DNA of 64,000 nucleotides from CAVZVZ01 sp963778895 (GTDB lineage Bacteria; Actinomycetota; Acidimicrobiia; Acidimicrobiales; Acidimicrobilacustridaceae). Below, in pieces: positions 37,768 to 46,658 of the stretch; within the stretch, counting starts at the first letter, position 1; each line of letters opens with the position of its first letter. Location: NCBI GenBank assembly GCA_963778895.1, contig CAVZVZ010000005.1, positions 186,001-250,000 of the forward strand, written 5' to 3'. The position numbers and the translations under genes are program-made. Under the pieces are notes generated by a model. It made no database searches. It was not told the origin of the DNA and saw only the letters and a program-made list of their open reading frames with translations.

Positions 37768-38217
37768 ATGATCCCCGACAATCGTGACGACATCTTCAAC
37801 CTCATAAGAGACGACGTGCAGTCCTTCCTCGGCGGTGCGTTCCCAATTCGCGATGGCGACGACGGACGAGAAGATGGCTTCCGTGTACCCATCCCCTTCG
37901 GTCCACTGCTACCGATAGGAACCGGCGGATCCACCGCAGTGCCGTGGAGTTGGCGTGGCCAACATCGCGAGACTTTCTTCGAGGTCGCGGCCACGGGAAA
38001 GGTCGTCGACGTCGTCGGCGTGACCCTCTTGACCGAGGCCAACGGCGAGCTCCAGTTCCATCGCGTGGTCGACTGGCTGACGACCTACCGGCAGCTGGGG
38101 CTGATGATGGTCTGCCGACGTCCGCGGTACTCAGGTGAGCCCGACGCGGATGACCCCGAGTCGTTCCTCTTCACCGAGGCCTTGGACACCCGCGACATCC
38201 CCGGCGTCGCCAGCTGA
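37768..38217 (+). CDS. Unrecognised 149-residue protein, possible SnoaL-like fold
   Basis: The start is ATG 37768, with AAAGGGAG 8-15 bases upstream. The protein is soluble, acidic, begins MIPDNRDDIFNLIRDDVQSF and contains ETFFEVAATGKVVDVVGVTL and ANGELQFHRVVDWLTTYRQ. The alternation of a helix, strands and the FHRVVDWLTTY segment resembles SnoaL/NTF2-like cone-fold proteins, but this is a visual impression. It ends 52 bases before the convergent sigma-factor stop. It is the last gene of the cyclase operon. Confidence 0.65.
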   Translation: MIPDNRDDIFNLIRDDVQSFLGGAFPIRDGDDGREDGFRVPIPFGPLLPIGTGGSTAVPWSWRGQHRETFFEVAATGKVVDVVGVTLLTEANGELQFHRVVDWLTTYRQLGLMMVCRRPRYSGEPDADDPESFLFTEALDTRDIPGVAS

Positions 38218-38269
38218 GACGACCTCGAGCGAGTTGACCTGTTGGCAGATCTTCACGCCCGCGCCGAGA

Positions 38270-39454
38270 TCATCTGCGGTGTTGCCGGCGCTGGTTGAGT
38301 CGCGCGGCTTGGCGCGTCTGATGGTCGCGTTCTGCGAGGTTTGGTGCGTTGCGAGCCGCGTCGGCATACAGGCGGGCCGCGAGTTCGAGATCGCCGTTCC
38401 TCTCGTGGAGGTACGCGGCGACCGCTTCGCGCCGAGGGACGTCTTCAGGAACCTCGGCCAGTGCCGCCAGTCCTGCGGGCGCGCCGTCGGCCTCGCCGAC
38501 GGCGACCGCACGGTTGAGCCGGACGATCGGAGTGTCGGCGAACCGGAGTAGCTCGTCGTACCACTCCACGATCTGGATCCAGTCGGTCTCCTCGACACGC
38601 GGCGCATCGGCATGCAGCGCAGCGATCGCCGCTTGCGCCTGGTATTCGCCGAGCTGATCGCGCGCGAGCGCAGCTCGTTCGATGTCGATGCCCTCGGCGA
38701 TGAGCCCGGTGTCCCACTGGCTGCGGTCCTGATCGGCGAGAGGCACGATGCTTCCATCCGGTCGGGTACGGCTGCGGCGGCGCGCATGGTGTAAGAGCAT
38801 CAGGGCGAGCAACCCGTGGACCTCGGGGTCGTCCACCAAGGCAGCCAGCTGCCGGGTCAGTCGGATCGCCTCCGCCGCGAGATCGACGTCGCCGGAATAG
38901 CCCTCGTTGAAGACGAGGTACAGCACCCGCATCACCGTGCGCACGTCGCCGGCCGACTCGACACTTGTCTGCTCGACACCGGCTCGACCGACCATGCGCT
39001 TGGCGCGGCTGATGCGCTGCGCCATCGTGGCCTCGGGCACGAGGTAGGCCTGAGCGATCTGGCGGGTGGTGAGGCCACCGACGGCTCGGAGGGTCAGCGC
39101 AACCGCCGACGACGGCGTCAGGTCGGGGTGCGCGCAAAGGAAGTAGATCCGCAGGGTGTCGTCAGCGCTCGAGACCGCGGCGGGCGGCGGTTCGGTGTCG
39201 AATCGGATCTCTCGGTCGCGGCGCGCTGCGTCCGACCGTGTCAGGTCGAGCAAGGCCCTCCAAGCCACCGTGATGAGCCAACTCGTGGGGTCAGCGGGCA
39301 GCTCGTCTCCCCACGCGGAGAGCGCCCGGATGAGCGCTTCTTGTACGGCGTCCTCGGCCGTCGCGAAGTCAGCACCGCGACGGACGAGGACGCTCAAGAC
39401 CCGTGGGACGAGCTCGCGTAGCTCGATCTCATCGACGGTCACTGGCCCGTCCAC
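38270..39454 (-). CDS. ECF42-like RNA polymerase sigma factor with C-terminal TPR-like domain
   Basis: The start is uncertain. GTG 39454 gives 394 residues, a few bases past the stop of the DGPF gene; ATG 39508 would overlap that gene by 52 bases. Sigma region 2 is seen in ATAEDAVQEALIRALSAWG and WLITVAWRALLDLTRSD, region 4 in LTTRQIAQAYLVPEATMAQR. About 220 further residues follow with helical repeats (LYLVFNEGYSGD, LLALMLLHHARRRSR, LNRAVAVGEADG). This long C-terminal extension plus an adjacent DGPF/YCII protein defines the ECF42 group, which lacks a classical anti-sigma factor. A promoter of the reported ECF42 type lies upstream of the partner gene, so the pair is probably autoregulated. 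Confidence 0.9.
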   Translation of the reverse strand: MDGPVTVDEIELRELVPRVLSVLVRRGADFATAEDAVQEALIRALSAWGDELPADPTSWLITVAWRALLDLTRSDAARRDREIRFDTEPPPAAVSSADDTLRIYFLCAHPDLTPSSAVALTLRAVGGLTTRQIAQAYLVPEATMAQRISRAKRMVGRAGVEQTSVESAGDVRTVMRVLYLVFNEGYSGDVDLAAEAIRLTRQLAALVDDPEVHGLLALMLLHHARRRSRTRPDGSIVPLADQDRSQWDTGLIAEGIDIERAALARDQLGEYQAQAAIAALHADAPRVEETDWIQIVEWYDELLRFADTPIVRLNRAVAVGEADGAPAGLAALAEVPEDVPRREAVAAYLHERNGDLELAARLYADAARNAPNLAERDHQTRQAARLNQRRQHRR

Positions 39455-39456
39455 GG

Positions 39457-39864
39457 TCAATGGGTGAAGTTCGGCGGCGCGGCCAGGAAGGGTCGGACCT
39501 CGAGCCATTCGTGGATCGGCTCGCCGCCGGCACCGGGTGCGGCCGACAGCTCACCAGCGAGCTCGATCGCTCGCTCTTGGCTGTCGACGTCGATCACCAT
39601 CCATCCCGCGATCAAGTCCTTCGTTTCGGCGAACGGACCGTCGGTCACCGGCGGCCGGCCCTCGCCGTCGTAACGGACCCACATACCGTCGGGCGACAGC
39701 GCCTGTCCGTCGATGAACTCACCGCTGCTCTCGAGCCGAGCGGCGAACTCGTTCATGAACCGAATGTGGGCCTCGACCTCGTCGGGCCTCCACTGGTCCA
39801 TCGGCGCGCCGTTGACGGGCGTCGGTGCGCCTCGGTAGTGCTTGAGCAACAGGTACTTGGCCAT
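39457..39864 (-). CDS. DGPF/YCII-domain protein partner of the ECF sigma factor
   Basis: The ATG at 39864 follows a perfect AAGGAG. The 135-residue protein begins MAKYLLLKHYRG and contains the family signature TDGPFAETKDLIAGWMVID. YCII/DGPF proteins have a ferredoxin-like dimeric fold; those linked to ECF42 factors are their main regulon members, with no proven biochemical function. The stop is 3 bases before the chosen sigma start, so the genes are co-transcribed. Confidence 0.92.
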   Translation of the reverse strand: MAKYLLLKHYRGAPTPVNGAPMDQWRPDEVEAHIRFMNEFAARLESSGEFIDGQALSPDGMWVRYDGEGRPPVTDGPFAETKDLIAGWMVIDVDSQERAIELAGELSAAPGAGGEPIHEWLEVRPFLAAPPNFTH

Positions 39865-39913
39865 GGTGTTCTCCTTGGGTGAGGTCGGCCCTTCCGGCCG
39901 TATGTACCCGAGG

Positions 39914-39940
39914 GACGGAGTCGGCCCCGCGTTCTCGACA
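39914..39940 (-). promoter_or_regulatory. ECF42-type promoter upstream of the DGPF gene
   Basis: On the - strand, TGTCGA (39940-39935) is followed after 17 bases by CGTC (39917-39914), 50 bases before the DGPF start. As I recall it, the reported ECF42 promoter has TGTCGA at -35 and CGA/TC at -10. The match supports autoregulation of this sigma/DGPF operon. Confidence 0.6.
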
Positions 39941-39998
39941 TTGTCGCCGGGAATTTCACACGAGATCTTGTGAAAGCCCCGAGGGGCCCGACGCGGGC

Positions 39999-40970
39999 TC
40001 AGGTACCAGCGAGGCGCTCGACGATCGGGGCGGCGGCGTCGACCACCGCCGCAGGGATGACCCAATACGAGATCCCCCAACGCTCGCGCCGCTCCTCGAG
40101 CAGTTCGCAGATCGCGTCGACCGAGCCCAGCACGACGTGCGGCGACGGGAGCACGTCGCGAGGCTCGACGCCGAGGCTCCCTCCGATCTGAGCGGCTTGC
40201 TGTTCGACGTCGCCGCCGACGCTGAAGGGAAACGCGACAACCTGCAACTCGAGCTGGTCGAACCGGCCTCCGGCGGCGGCACGAATCCACTCGAGCTGTC
40301 GGTCGGCCGCCGCGGCCGGCGACATCGGGGCCGGCCGAGACGGCAAGGCCCGGCCGTCGAGGCTCGGGCCGATGCCGACGATGTCGGCCTCGCGTGCCGC
40401 GAAGGAGAGCAGACGCCGCTGCGAAGCACCGATGAGCAGCGGCGGGTGCGGACGCTGCACGGGCTTGGGTGTGCCGTCGAGATCGGTGATCCGATAGTGC
40501 GCTCCGTCGAACGAGACCTTCTCGTCGCCGAACAGGCCCTTCATGATCGATACCGCCTCGGTCAACCGATCGACCCGAACACCGGGACGATCGAAGGGGA
40601 TACCGGACGTCTCGTAGTCGGGTGGGAACCAACCGGCACCCATCCCCCACTCGAGGCGCCCGTCCGAGAGCAGGTCGATGGTGGCTAGCTCCTTGGCGTG
40701 CACGACCGGGTGCTTGTAGTCGTTGCACAGGACCAACGTGCCGACCCGGAGCGTGTTGGTGGCTTCAGCCGCGGCGGCCAACGCAGGCAACGGCGCGAGC
40801 TGTTCGTTGAAGTGGTCCGAAACGGACAACGTCGAGAAGCCGAGACCCTCGACCTTCCTCGCGAACTGACGCCACGCCTTGCGCGAGCGGGCGACTCCTG
40901 CGCCGACACCGAATCGAAACGGGTGTGGATGTTCGGCGTTCACACGCGCGTCAGGTGAGTCCGAAACCAC
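39999..40970 (-). CDS. F420-dependent LLM-class oxidoreductase (TIGR03621-like)
   Basis: The 323-residue luciferase-like monooxygenase-fold protein has FRFGVGAGVA, GLGFSTLSVSDHF, LRVGTLVLCNDYKHPVVHAKELATIDLLSDGR-type LLM motifs (the HP...A.EL.T.D.LS.GR pattern is clear) and GMGAGWFPPDYE. The pattern fits coenzyme F420-dependent enzymes common in actinobacteria. The substrate is unknown. It stands alone, about 130 bases upstream of the DGPF/sigma operon. The start could also be a few codons later at FRFGVG. Confidence 0.88.
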   Translation of the reverse strand: MVSDSPDARVNAEHPHPFRFGVGAGVARSRKAWRQFARKVEGLGFSTLSVSDHFNEQLAPLPALAAAAEATNTLRVGTLVLCNDYKHPVVHAKELATIDLLSDGRLEWGMGAGWFPPDYETSGIPFDRPGVRVDRLTEAVSIMKGLFGDEKVSFDGAHYRITDLDGTPKPVQRPHPPLLIGASQRRLLSFAAREADIVGIGPSLDGRALPSRPAPMSPAAAADRQLEWIRAAAGGRFDQLELQVVAFPFSVGGDVEQQAAQIGGSLGVEPRDVLPSPHVVLGSVDAICELLEERRERWGISYWVIPAAVVDAAAPIVERLAGT

Positions 40971-41083
40971 CGCAGCAAGCTATCCGGGATAGCTGCCGTG
41001 GGACCGGTGACACCTCGAGGCGTGACCGGTGCCGCTCGACACGGCGGCGACGAACGGAGCAAAGATACGCCTATCGCGTCGCA

Positions 41084-41869
41084 ATGATCGGGTGGAGTAT
41101 GCGAAGGCTGCGAAGGGGCGCATTGATCGGGCTGGTGCTCGTGATGGGCGCGCTCGCGACCCTGGTCGGCTCGGCACCGAGTGCACCGGCGCTGTCGAGC
41201 GACGGTCAGTACTTCTTCGACCAGATCAACGCGTTGCGCACGTCGTTGGGCCTGCAGACCATGCAGATCGACCCCAACCTTCAAGAGCTGTCCGAGCAAT
41301 GGGCGCCCTACATGGCCTCGAATCCGCCGGCCACGTTCGTCCACCCCGACGTGACGGCCGGCATCACCACGCCGTACATCTGGGTCGGCGACAACATCGC
41401 GTTCGGGCCGACCGACGAGATGGTTTGGAACGACTTCCTCAACAGTCCGGTGCACTACGCCAATCTGACCGACCCGCGGTTCGATCGCGTCGGCATCGGC
41501 GTGGCTCGAGCGGCCGACGGCTCCGAGTACGTGATCACCCGGTTCTTGGCCTCCGCTCCGGTCGACACGCCGACGGAACCACCCCAACAAGAGGCTGCGC
41601 CACCACCTCCTGCGGTGACAGACACGACCGCGCCCCCGCCCGCGGAGGTCGAAGTGCTGGGCGAGACGTTGGTCAAGCCCGTCAACATGGCGGTCATCCC
41701 CTCTGTTCGTTACGGCATCACGACCACGGCAGTGGCGGCGGTGCCGCTCGACCAGACGAAGTCGTCCTCCAAGCTTCCGGCCTTGCTGCTCGCCCTGGCC
41801 CTTGCCCTGCTGCTGCTGCTGGCGGCCGCACTGTTCATCCAGTCACGCCGCAGAGCTGCGCGCACCTGA
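41084..41869 (+). CDS. Membrane-anchored CAP/SCP-domain protein
   Basis: The start is placed at ATG 41084 (261 residues); ATG 41099 is also possible. A signal segment (ALIGLVLVMGALATLVGSAP) leads to a CAP domain of about 125 residues with FDQINALRTSLGLQTMQID, WAPYMASN, FVHPDVTAG, VGDNIAFGP and FLNSPVHYANLTDPRFDRVG, the standard order of CAP motifs. A Pro/Thr-rich linker and a C-terminal hydrophobic segment with RRRAART tail would anchor it outside the membrane. Function in bacteria is unsettled. It converges on the FecR-like gene 6 bases away, with a CCTGA/TCAGG dyad at the junction. Confidence 0.85.
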   Translation: MIGWSMRRLRRGALIGLVLVMGALATLVGSAPSAPALSSDGQYFFDQINALRTSLGLQTMQIDPNLQELSEQWAPYMASNPPATFVHPDVTAGITTPYIWVGDNIAFGPTDEMVWNDFLNSPVHYANLTDPRFDRVGIGVARAADGSEYVITRFLASAPVDTPTEPPQQEAAPPPPAVTDTTAPPPAEVEVLGETLVKPVNMAVIPSVRYGITTTAVAAVPLDQTKSSSKLPALLLALALALLLLLAAALFIQSRRRAART

Positions 41870-41875
41870 CACCGA

Positions 41876-42991
41876 TCAGGACGAGCGCAACACGCAATCG
41901 TCGAGGGCGAGGCTGCGGGCCGCGTCGGCGCCCGTAGCGGTCACAGCCAGCAACTGCGTCACGAGCGGGGGCCGAGCGTCGGCGGACGCTGCGAGTGCTT
42001 GGTTCACCAGCGCTGTGCGCCGGCGATAGCTGTCGATCATCGTCTGGTACTGACCTGCGATTTCCGCCGGTGGCTGCAATGCGGCCAGCTCGTCGAGCGC
42101 GTTGTCGAGCACGACCGCCTGCTGCCGTGCCACCTCGTCGCTACCGGCACCCGCATTCAGAATGGCGTCATTCTGTTCGCCGGCCGTTGCGCAGATGGCG
42201 TTGGCCTGCGTCGCGAACTCGCCGCTCGCGGTTTCGGTCGATCCGTTGCCCGCACCCGATGGCACTGTGCCCGGCGGAGAAGGCGGATTCGCGGCGTCCA
42301 GGGCCAAGTTCTTCGCGATCCACGGATCTTGTTTCAGCTGATCGACGCCGACGTTCGTGGGCGTGCCCGCGGGCGTGTCCTGCTGGACGCTGATCATCAG
42401 GCCGGCGGTGAGCGTGACGCTCGACCCATCCGACAGCGCCAGCACCACGACGCCGCTGACCACGGCAAAGGTGCATGCGACCGGGGCCGTCGTGCAGTCG
42501 ATGGAGAACTCGGTCCCGCGCACCGAGCCGACCGCGACGGGTGTGTCCACCTCGAACGAATCGTCCTCGCTCGTCAGTTTCTCGACGCGTTGCCACGCCT
42601 TGCCCTGATCGAGACCGGTGCGCACGACTTGGCCGCCTTCGATGTCGACCAGTTCGGTGAGCGTGAGGGTTGCTTGGCTCTCGATCCGCTGCCAGGAGCC
42701 GTCGAAGTACGCCACTTCGGCCAGCCCCGACGCGTCGGTTTGCACACGATCGCCTTGGTTGAGCGATTGGCCATTCTTGAGCGGGCTCGAACGCGCCTTG
42801 CTCTCCCGACGCGGCCGTGACTGCGTCGGACAGGATGTTGAGCGTCGCCAGCGACTTCCCGCCCGCGTCGTCACCGCCACCGGCGGCTTCGTTGCCCCCA
42901 CCACCACACGCGGCGGCTGTGGCACCGAGCACCAGCACGAGCGCGACCGCCGCGCGCGCTTCGTCGATCGTCGCAACCCGCGAATTTTCAA
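41876..42991 (-). CDS. FecR-domain lipoprotein, two apparent frameshifts
   Basis: The C-terminal ~300 residues read in one frame from about 42790 to the stop at 41876. They include a FecR domain (GDRVQTDASGLAEVAYFDGS, TPVAVGSVRGTEFSID) followed by a helical domain that counts conserved Cys (NAICATAGEQND, LALDDCVLRSS). The N-terminal lipobox region (LGATAAACGGGG) is in a different frame, joined by one extra base near 42790. The signal-peptide n-region (TTG at 42991, KIRGLRRSTKRARR) is in a third relation to it, explained by an extra CG in the CGCGCGCG-like stretch near 42953. With both corrected it is 370 residues. It is divergent from the CHASE2 cyclase. Such pairs recur in bacteria, suggesting joint envelope sensing; that link is from memory. 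Confidence 0.75.
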   Translation of the reverse strand: MKIRGLRRSTKRARRSRSCWCSVPQPPRVVVGATKPPVAVTTRAGSRWRRSTSCPTQSRPRRESKARSSPLKNGQSLNQGDRVQTDASGLAEVAYFDGSWQRIESQATLTLTELVDIEGGQVVRTGLDQGKAWQRVEKLTSEDDSFEVDTPVAVGSVRGTEFSIDCTTAPVACTFAVVSGVVVLALSDGSSVTLTAGLMISVQQDTPAGTPTNVGVDQLKQDPWIAKNLALDAANPPSPPGTVPSGAGNGSTETASGEFATQANAICATAGEQNDAILNAGAGSDEVARQQAVVLDNALDELAALQPPAEIAGQYQTMIDSYRRRTALVNQALAASADARPPLVTQLLAVTATGADAARSLALDDCVLRSS

Positions 42992-43104
42992 CCTGTCACC
43001 ACCCGTCGTCGCCCGTGATTCTATTCCGACGCGACGAACCGGCATAGTGACAAGCGTCCCGTCGAACGACCGCGTAGGGTGCCGACCGTGCGGGAGCAAC
43101 AGCG

Positions 43105-44967
43105 ATGAGTCCCCGCGCTCGGCGGTTGGCCTTGCGCGTGGCCGCGTGCCTCGCCATCTCGGTGACGCTCGCGGGGCTGACGGCGTTGCTCGAACCGACC
43201 GGACGATTCGGACGCTTCGAGGGCGTCGCCTCCGATCTCGGCTTCCCGCGCGGCGAGGTCGATCCCTCCGTCGCGGTCGTGGCCATCGACGCCCGCGCGC
43301 TCGAAGAAGTCGAACCGAGCTGGCCATGGCCGCGGTCGCGCTACGCCGAGCTGGTGCGCGCCCTCGACGCCGCCGGGGCGCGGGTGATCGCATTCGACAT
43401 CGTGTTCGCATCCCCGGCCGACGGTGACGCCGAACTGGCCCAGGCCATCGCCGATGCCGACAACGTGGTACTCGCGGCGACCGCGCTCGACAGCAACGAC
43501 GGCAACCCAGGAACTGGGGCGGCGGCGAAGGTGCGCCAATCCGTCGTGCTCCCACCGATCGAGCCGCTCGCGCAGGCTGCCCGTGCGGTCGGCCAGACCC
43601 AGGTCCTTCCCGATCCGAACGACGGCGCGGTTCGTGAGGTCCCGCTCGTGATCGAGGACAAGGACGGCAGCCTCGTGCCCGGCCTCAGCCTGGCCACGGT
43701 CGCCACCGAGGCGGACCAGCCCGCCGACCCGATCCTCCGGCGCCCGTCCGGTGTCCAAGTGGCCGGGAGAGCCATCCCGACGAACGAGCACTACGACCTG
43801 AGGGTGAGCTATCCGCCCGAGCTGGACAGCCCCCGCGACAAGCCCGTCATCTCGGCGGCCGATGTGCTCAACGGATCCGCCGCGGACCAGCTCCGGGACA
43901 AGGTGGTGTTCATCGGCGTGACGGACGTGTCGCTCGGCGATCGCCTTCCCACTCCCGTCGAGAAGGGCGGCGGCCTGCCGGGTGTGATGATCCAGGCGAG
44001 TGCCTTCGACACCATGACCAGTCGGGCGTATCTGACCACGTCGTCCACGTTCGAGATCGCGGCCTGGGTGCTGCTGGTGTCGCTCATCGTCACGTTCGCG
44101 GTCCAGTTCCTGCCGGCATGGATGGCCGTCATCGTCGCGGTGGGCACGCTCCTCGCTTATCTCGTCGGCGCGATGCTCCGGGTCGACGCCGGCACGATCA
44201 TGAACTTCGCGTACCCGACGATTGCGGTCGCCCTCGCTGTTCCCTTGTCGCTCGGTGTCCGGTACTTCGTCGAAACCAGACAGCGGCGGCGGGTCGCCGC
44301 TCTCTTCTCGCAGTACGTGCCCGATCGAGTCGCGGCCCAGCTCATCGAGGAGGGTCGTGTAGAGGCTGTCATCGAAGGTCAGCGCGTCGACGTCACCGCC
44401 ATGTTCTGCGATCTCCGAGGCTTCACCGAACGGTCCGTCGACGCTCGAGCCGGTGGCCGTGAACGCGATGCTCAACGACTTCTACGAGTTCAGCGTCGGC
44501 AATCGTGTTGTCGCACGGTGGGACGCTGATGACGTACATCGGCGACGAGGTGTTCGTCATCTTCGGTGCGCCGTTGGCGCGCCCGGACCACGCCACCGCG
44601 GCCGTCGCGTGCGCCCGCGAGTTGCAGGAACGGGTCGACGAGCTCGATGACCTACTCGCCTCCCACGGCTTTGCCCCGTTGCGATTCGGCATCGGGCTGC
44701 AACACCGGCGAGATCGTCGCGACCCACACCGGTTCGCAATGGCGCCGGCAGTACACCGCCATCGGTACCACGGTGAACATCTCAGCCCGCTTGACCAGTC
44801 GCGCCGGTCCGGGCCGCGTCGTGCTGTCCGAGGAAGTGCGCGAGCAGATCGACCCGCCCCCACGCGTCGTCGAGATGCCCCACCAGAAGATGAAGGGTGT
44901 GCGCTCGGACTTCAAAGCGTGGTCGCTCGTGCTCGACAAAGAACCGTCGGGCAGTCAGGACCGCTGA
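43105..44967 (+). CDS. CHASE2-domain adenylate/guanylate cyclase, three frameshifts
   Basis: The start is ATG 43105, with GGGAG 10 bases upstream. A first membrane helix (~10-28) is followed by an extracellular CHASE2 domain (PSVAVVAIDARALEEVEPSWPW, GARVIAFDIVFASP, LRDKVVFIGVTDVSLGDRLPTP). Three further helices follow, then a class III cyclase with YVPDRVAAQLIEEG linker and the catalytic blocks TAMFCDLRGFTER, TYIGDEVFVIFGAP, LNTGEIVATHTG and AIGTTVNISARLT. Both metal Asps and the Asn/Arg pair are present. One extra base occurs near 44440, near 44495 (GTCGGC) and near 44700; corrected length is 619 residues. It should make a cyclic nucleotide in response to an external signal. Ends 5 bases from the convergent sulfatase stop. 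Confidence 0.85.
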
Positions 44968-44972
44968 TTCGT

Positions 44973-46361
44973 TCAGACGCCCACCGGCGGGCGATCGAGA
45001 AAGAGCTGGAGACCGACCGCCAACTCCAGCGCGCGGTCGCGATATGTCTGGTCGGCGAGAAGGTTCGTGGTCTCGCCGGGATCCGATTCGAGGTCGAAGA
45101 GGACCGCTTGGCGGGACGGGCCATGACGGAAGTACTTGAGGCCCCCCAGCCGCACTCCCGGCCAGCCGTCACCGGTTCCGTACGCCGCCCAGCGCTCTTC
45201 GATTGGCGGTTCACCGTCGAGAAACGGCCAGAGGCTCACCGCATCCATCCCCGACGTGTCGATGGTCGGGAGCGCCACCTCACATACCGTCGGCACGAAA
45301 TCGAACGACTGCACGAGGGAGCTGACGCGACGATTCTCGACCACCCCCGGGCCGGCCACCACGAGGGACACTCGAAGGAGATCGTCGAACGGGATCCACG
45401 GAACCTTCTGCAGCAGGCCTCGGTGGCCCGGCGTAGTCACCGTGGTCCGAGGTGAAGAAGACCAACGTTCGATCGAGGGGCGTGCGTTCGAGGAGCCGAC
45501 CCATGGTGTCGTCGATCTGGCGGATGAGGGCACGGGTCTTGGTGAGGCGCGCTCGCACGCGCCCCGGGCGAGCGGGATCGACGCGGCGGGGTCGGTATGG
45601 CGGAGTCTCCGTGGTCAACGCGTTGATGAAGGTGCCGGGGAGACCGTCATTGACCTCGAATCCGTCGGTCGGAAGTTCGATGTCGGCAGGGTCGTACATC
45701 GATGCGTACGGCTCGGGCGGGTCCAGCGGAGCATGTGGGTGTGGGAAGGAGATCACCAAGAACATCGGTCGCTCGGGGTCGCGTGCATCGAGCACCCGGC
45801 AGGCCTCCCGTTCGATCCACGCCGTCGGGTGGTAGCTGATGTCGTACGGGAACCCTGAACCGCCCGCCGCGGCTCGGGCCGAGGCTCGGCGGAAGCGGGC
45901 GGTATTCGTCGACACCCTGCTCGACGAGCCATTCGTGGTAGTCGTCCACGTCCGGCTGGCCATCCGGGCGCGGGAACGATCGCGCTGGCCGCGAGATGCT
46001 CGCACGTTCGCATCACATCGAAACCCTGGTCCGCGTGGATCGGTGCGAAATGCATCTTGCCCACCAACGCGGTCTGGTAGCCGACGGCCCGGAGTGCACG
46101 CGCCAGCGTCCAACTGCCCTCGCGGAACGCCAGGCCGTTGATCTGCGTCGGTAGCCGGTGTGGATGCATCCCGGTCAACAGAGCCGACCGGGCGGGCGTG
46201 CAGGTGGTCGACGGGCTGTACGCGCACTCGAAGGTCACCCCGTGCGCGGCGAGCGAGTCGAGCGCGGGCGTCTCGAAGACCGACGGGCCGAGATACCCGA
46301 CCTGGTCGAAGCGTTGCTGATCCGTCATGAACAACACGACGTCGGGTGGTCTCACTGCCAC
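44973..46361 (-). CDS. Formylglycine-type sulfatase, three frameshifts
   Basis: The product opens MAVRPPDVVLFMTDQQRFD, with the first metal Asp region, and holds the sulfatase signature STTCTPARSALLTGMHPHR, where the Cys of CTPAR is converted to formylglycine in this family. Downstream blocks are YQTALVGKMHF, FLVISFPHPHAPLDPPEPY, RTLVFFTSDHGDYAG and a C-terminal WPGVRLGGLKYF and FDLESDPGETTNL. One extra base occurs near 45955, near 45880 and near 45440 (GCCGGGCC); corrected length is 461 residues. No signal peptide is seen, so it is probably cytoplasmic. A formylglycine-generating enzyme must exist elsewhere. The substrate is unknown; phosphonate or choline-sulfate relatives share this layout. 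Confidence 0.85.
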
Positions 46362-46370
46362 CCGAGGAAA

Positions 46371-46658
46371 CTAGCTCGGGCGATCTCGACGAGATGTATC
46401 CGTGGTCACGCCCGCTTCGTCGGCGAACCGTTCGAGGGCATCCGCAAAGCTGTCCCAGTACGGGCGCTCGGGATCGTCCGCTATCGCAGCGATCAGGTGC
46501 CTGCGAAAGTCCTCCCACTCGACTCCGGTCTGTTCGACCAACAAGATCGCCATCGCGAGGGCACGGCCCTGCCACGGTGCGTCGAAGGTCGGAGTTCCGT
46601 TCGACCGCGGGATCGTTGCATCGGCCAACCCGGCGGCGAATGCGGCCGACTCGCTCAC
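46371..46658 (-). CDS. Nitrile hydratase accessory protein
   Basis: The 95-residue protein contains GTPTFDAPWQGRALAMAILLV, GVEWEDFRRHLIAAI and YWDSFADALERFADEAG, the pattern of nitrile hydratase activators/accessory proteins, which resemble the N-terminus of the beta subunit and deliver cobalt and oxidised alpha subunit. The ATG overlaps the alpha stop (ATGA at 46655-46658). This three-gene order is the usual cobalt-type arrangement. Confidence 0.9.
   Translation of the reverse strand: MSESAAFAAGLADATIPRSNGTPTFDAPWQGRALAMAILLVEQTGVEWEDFRRHLIAAIADDPERPYWDSFADALERFADEAGVTTDTSRRDRPS

Noticed and set aside
41863..41882. CCTGA/TCAGG dyad at the convergent CAP and FecR gene ends
   Set aside because: The 5-bp stem overlaps a stop codon and is too short to call a terminator.
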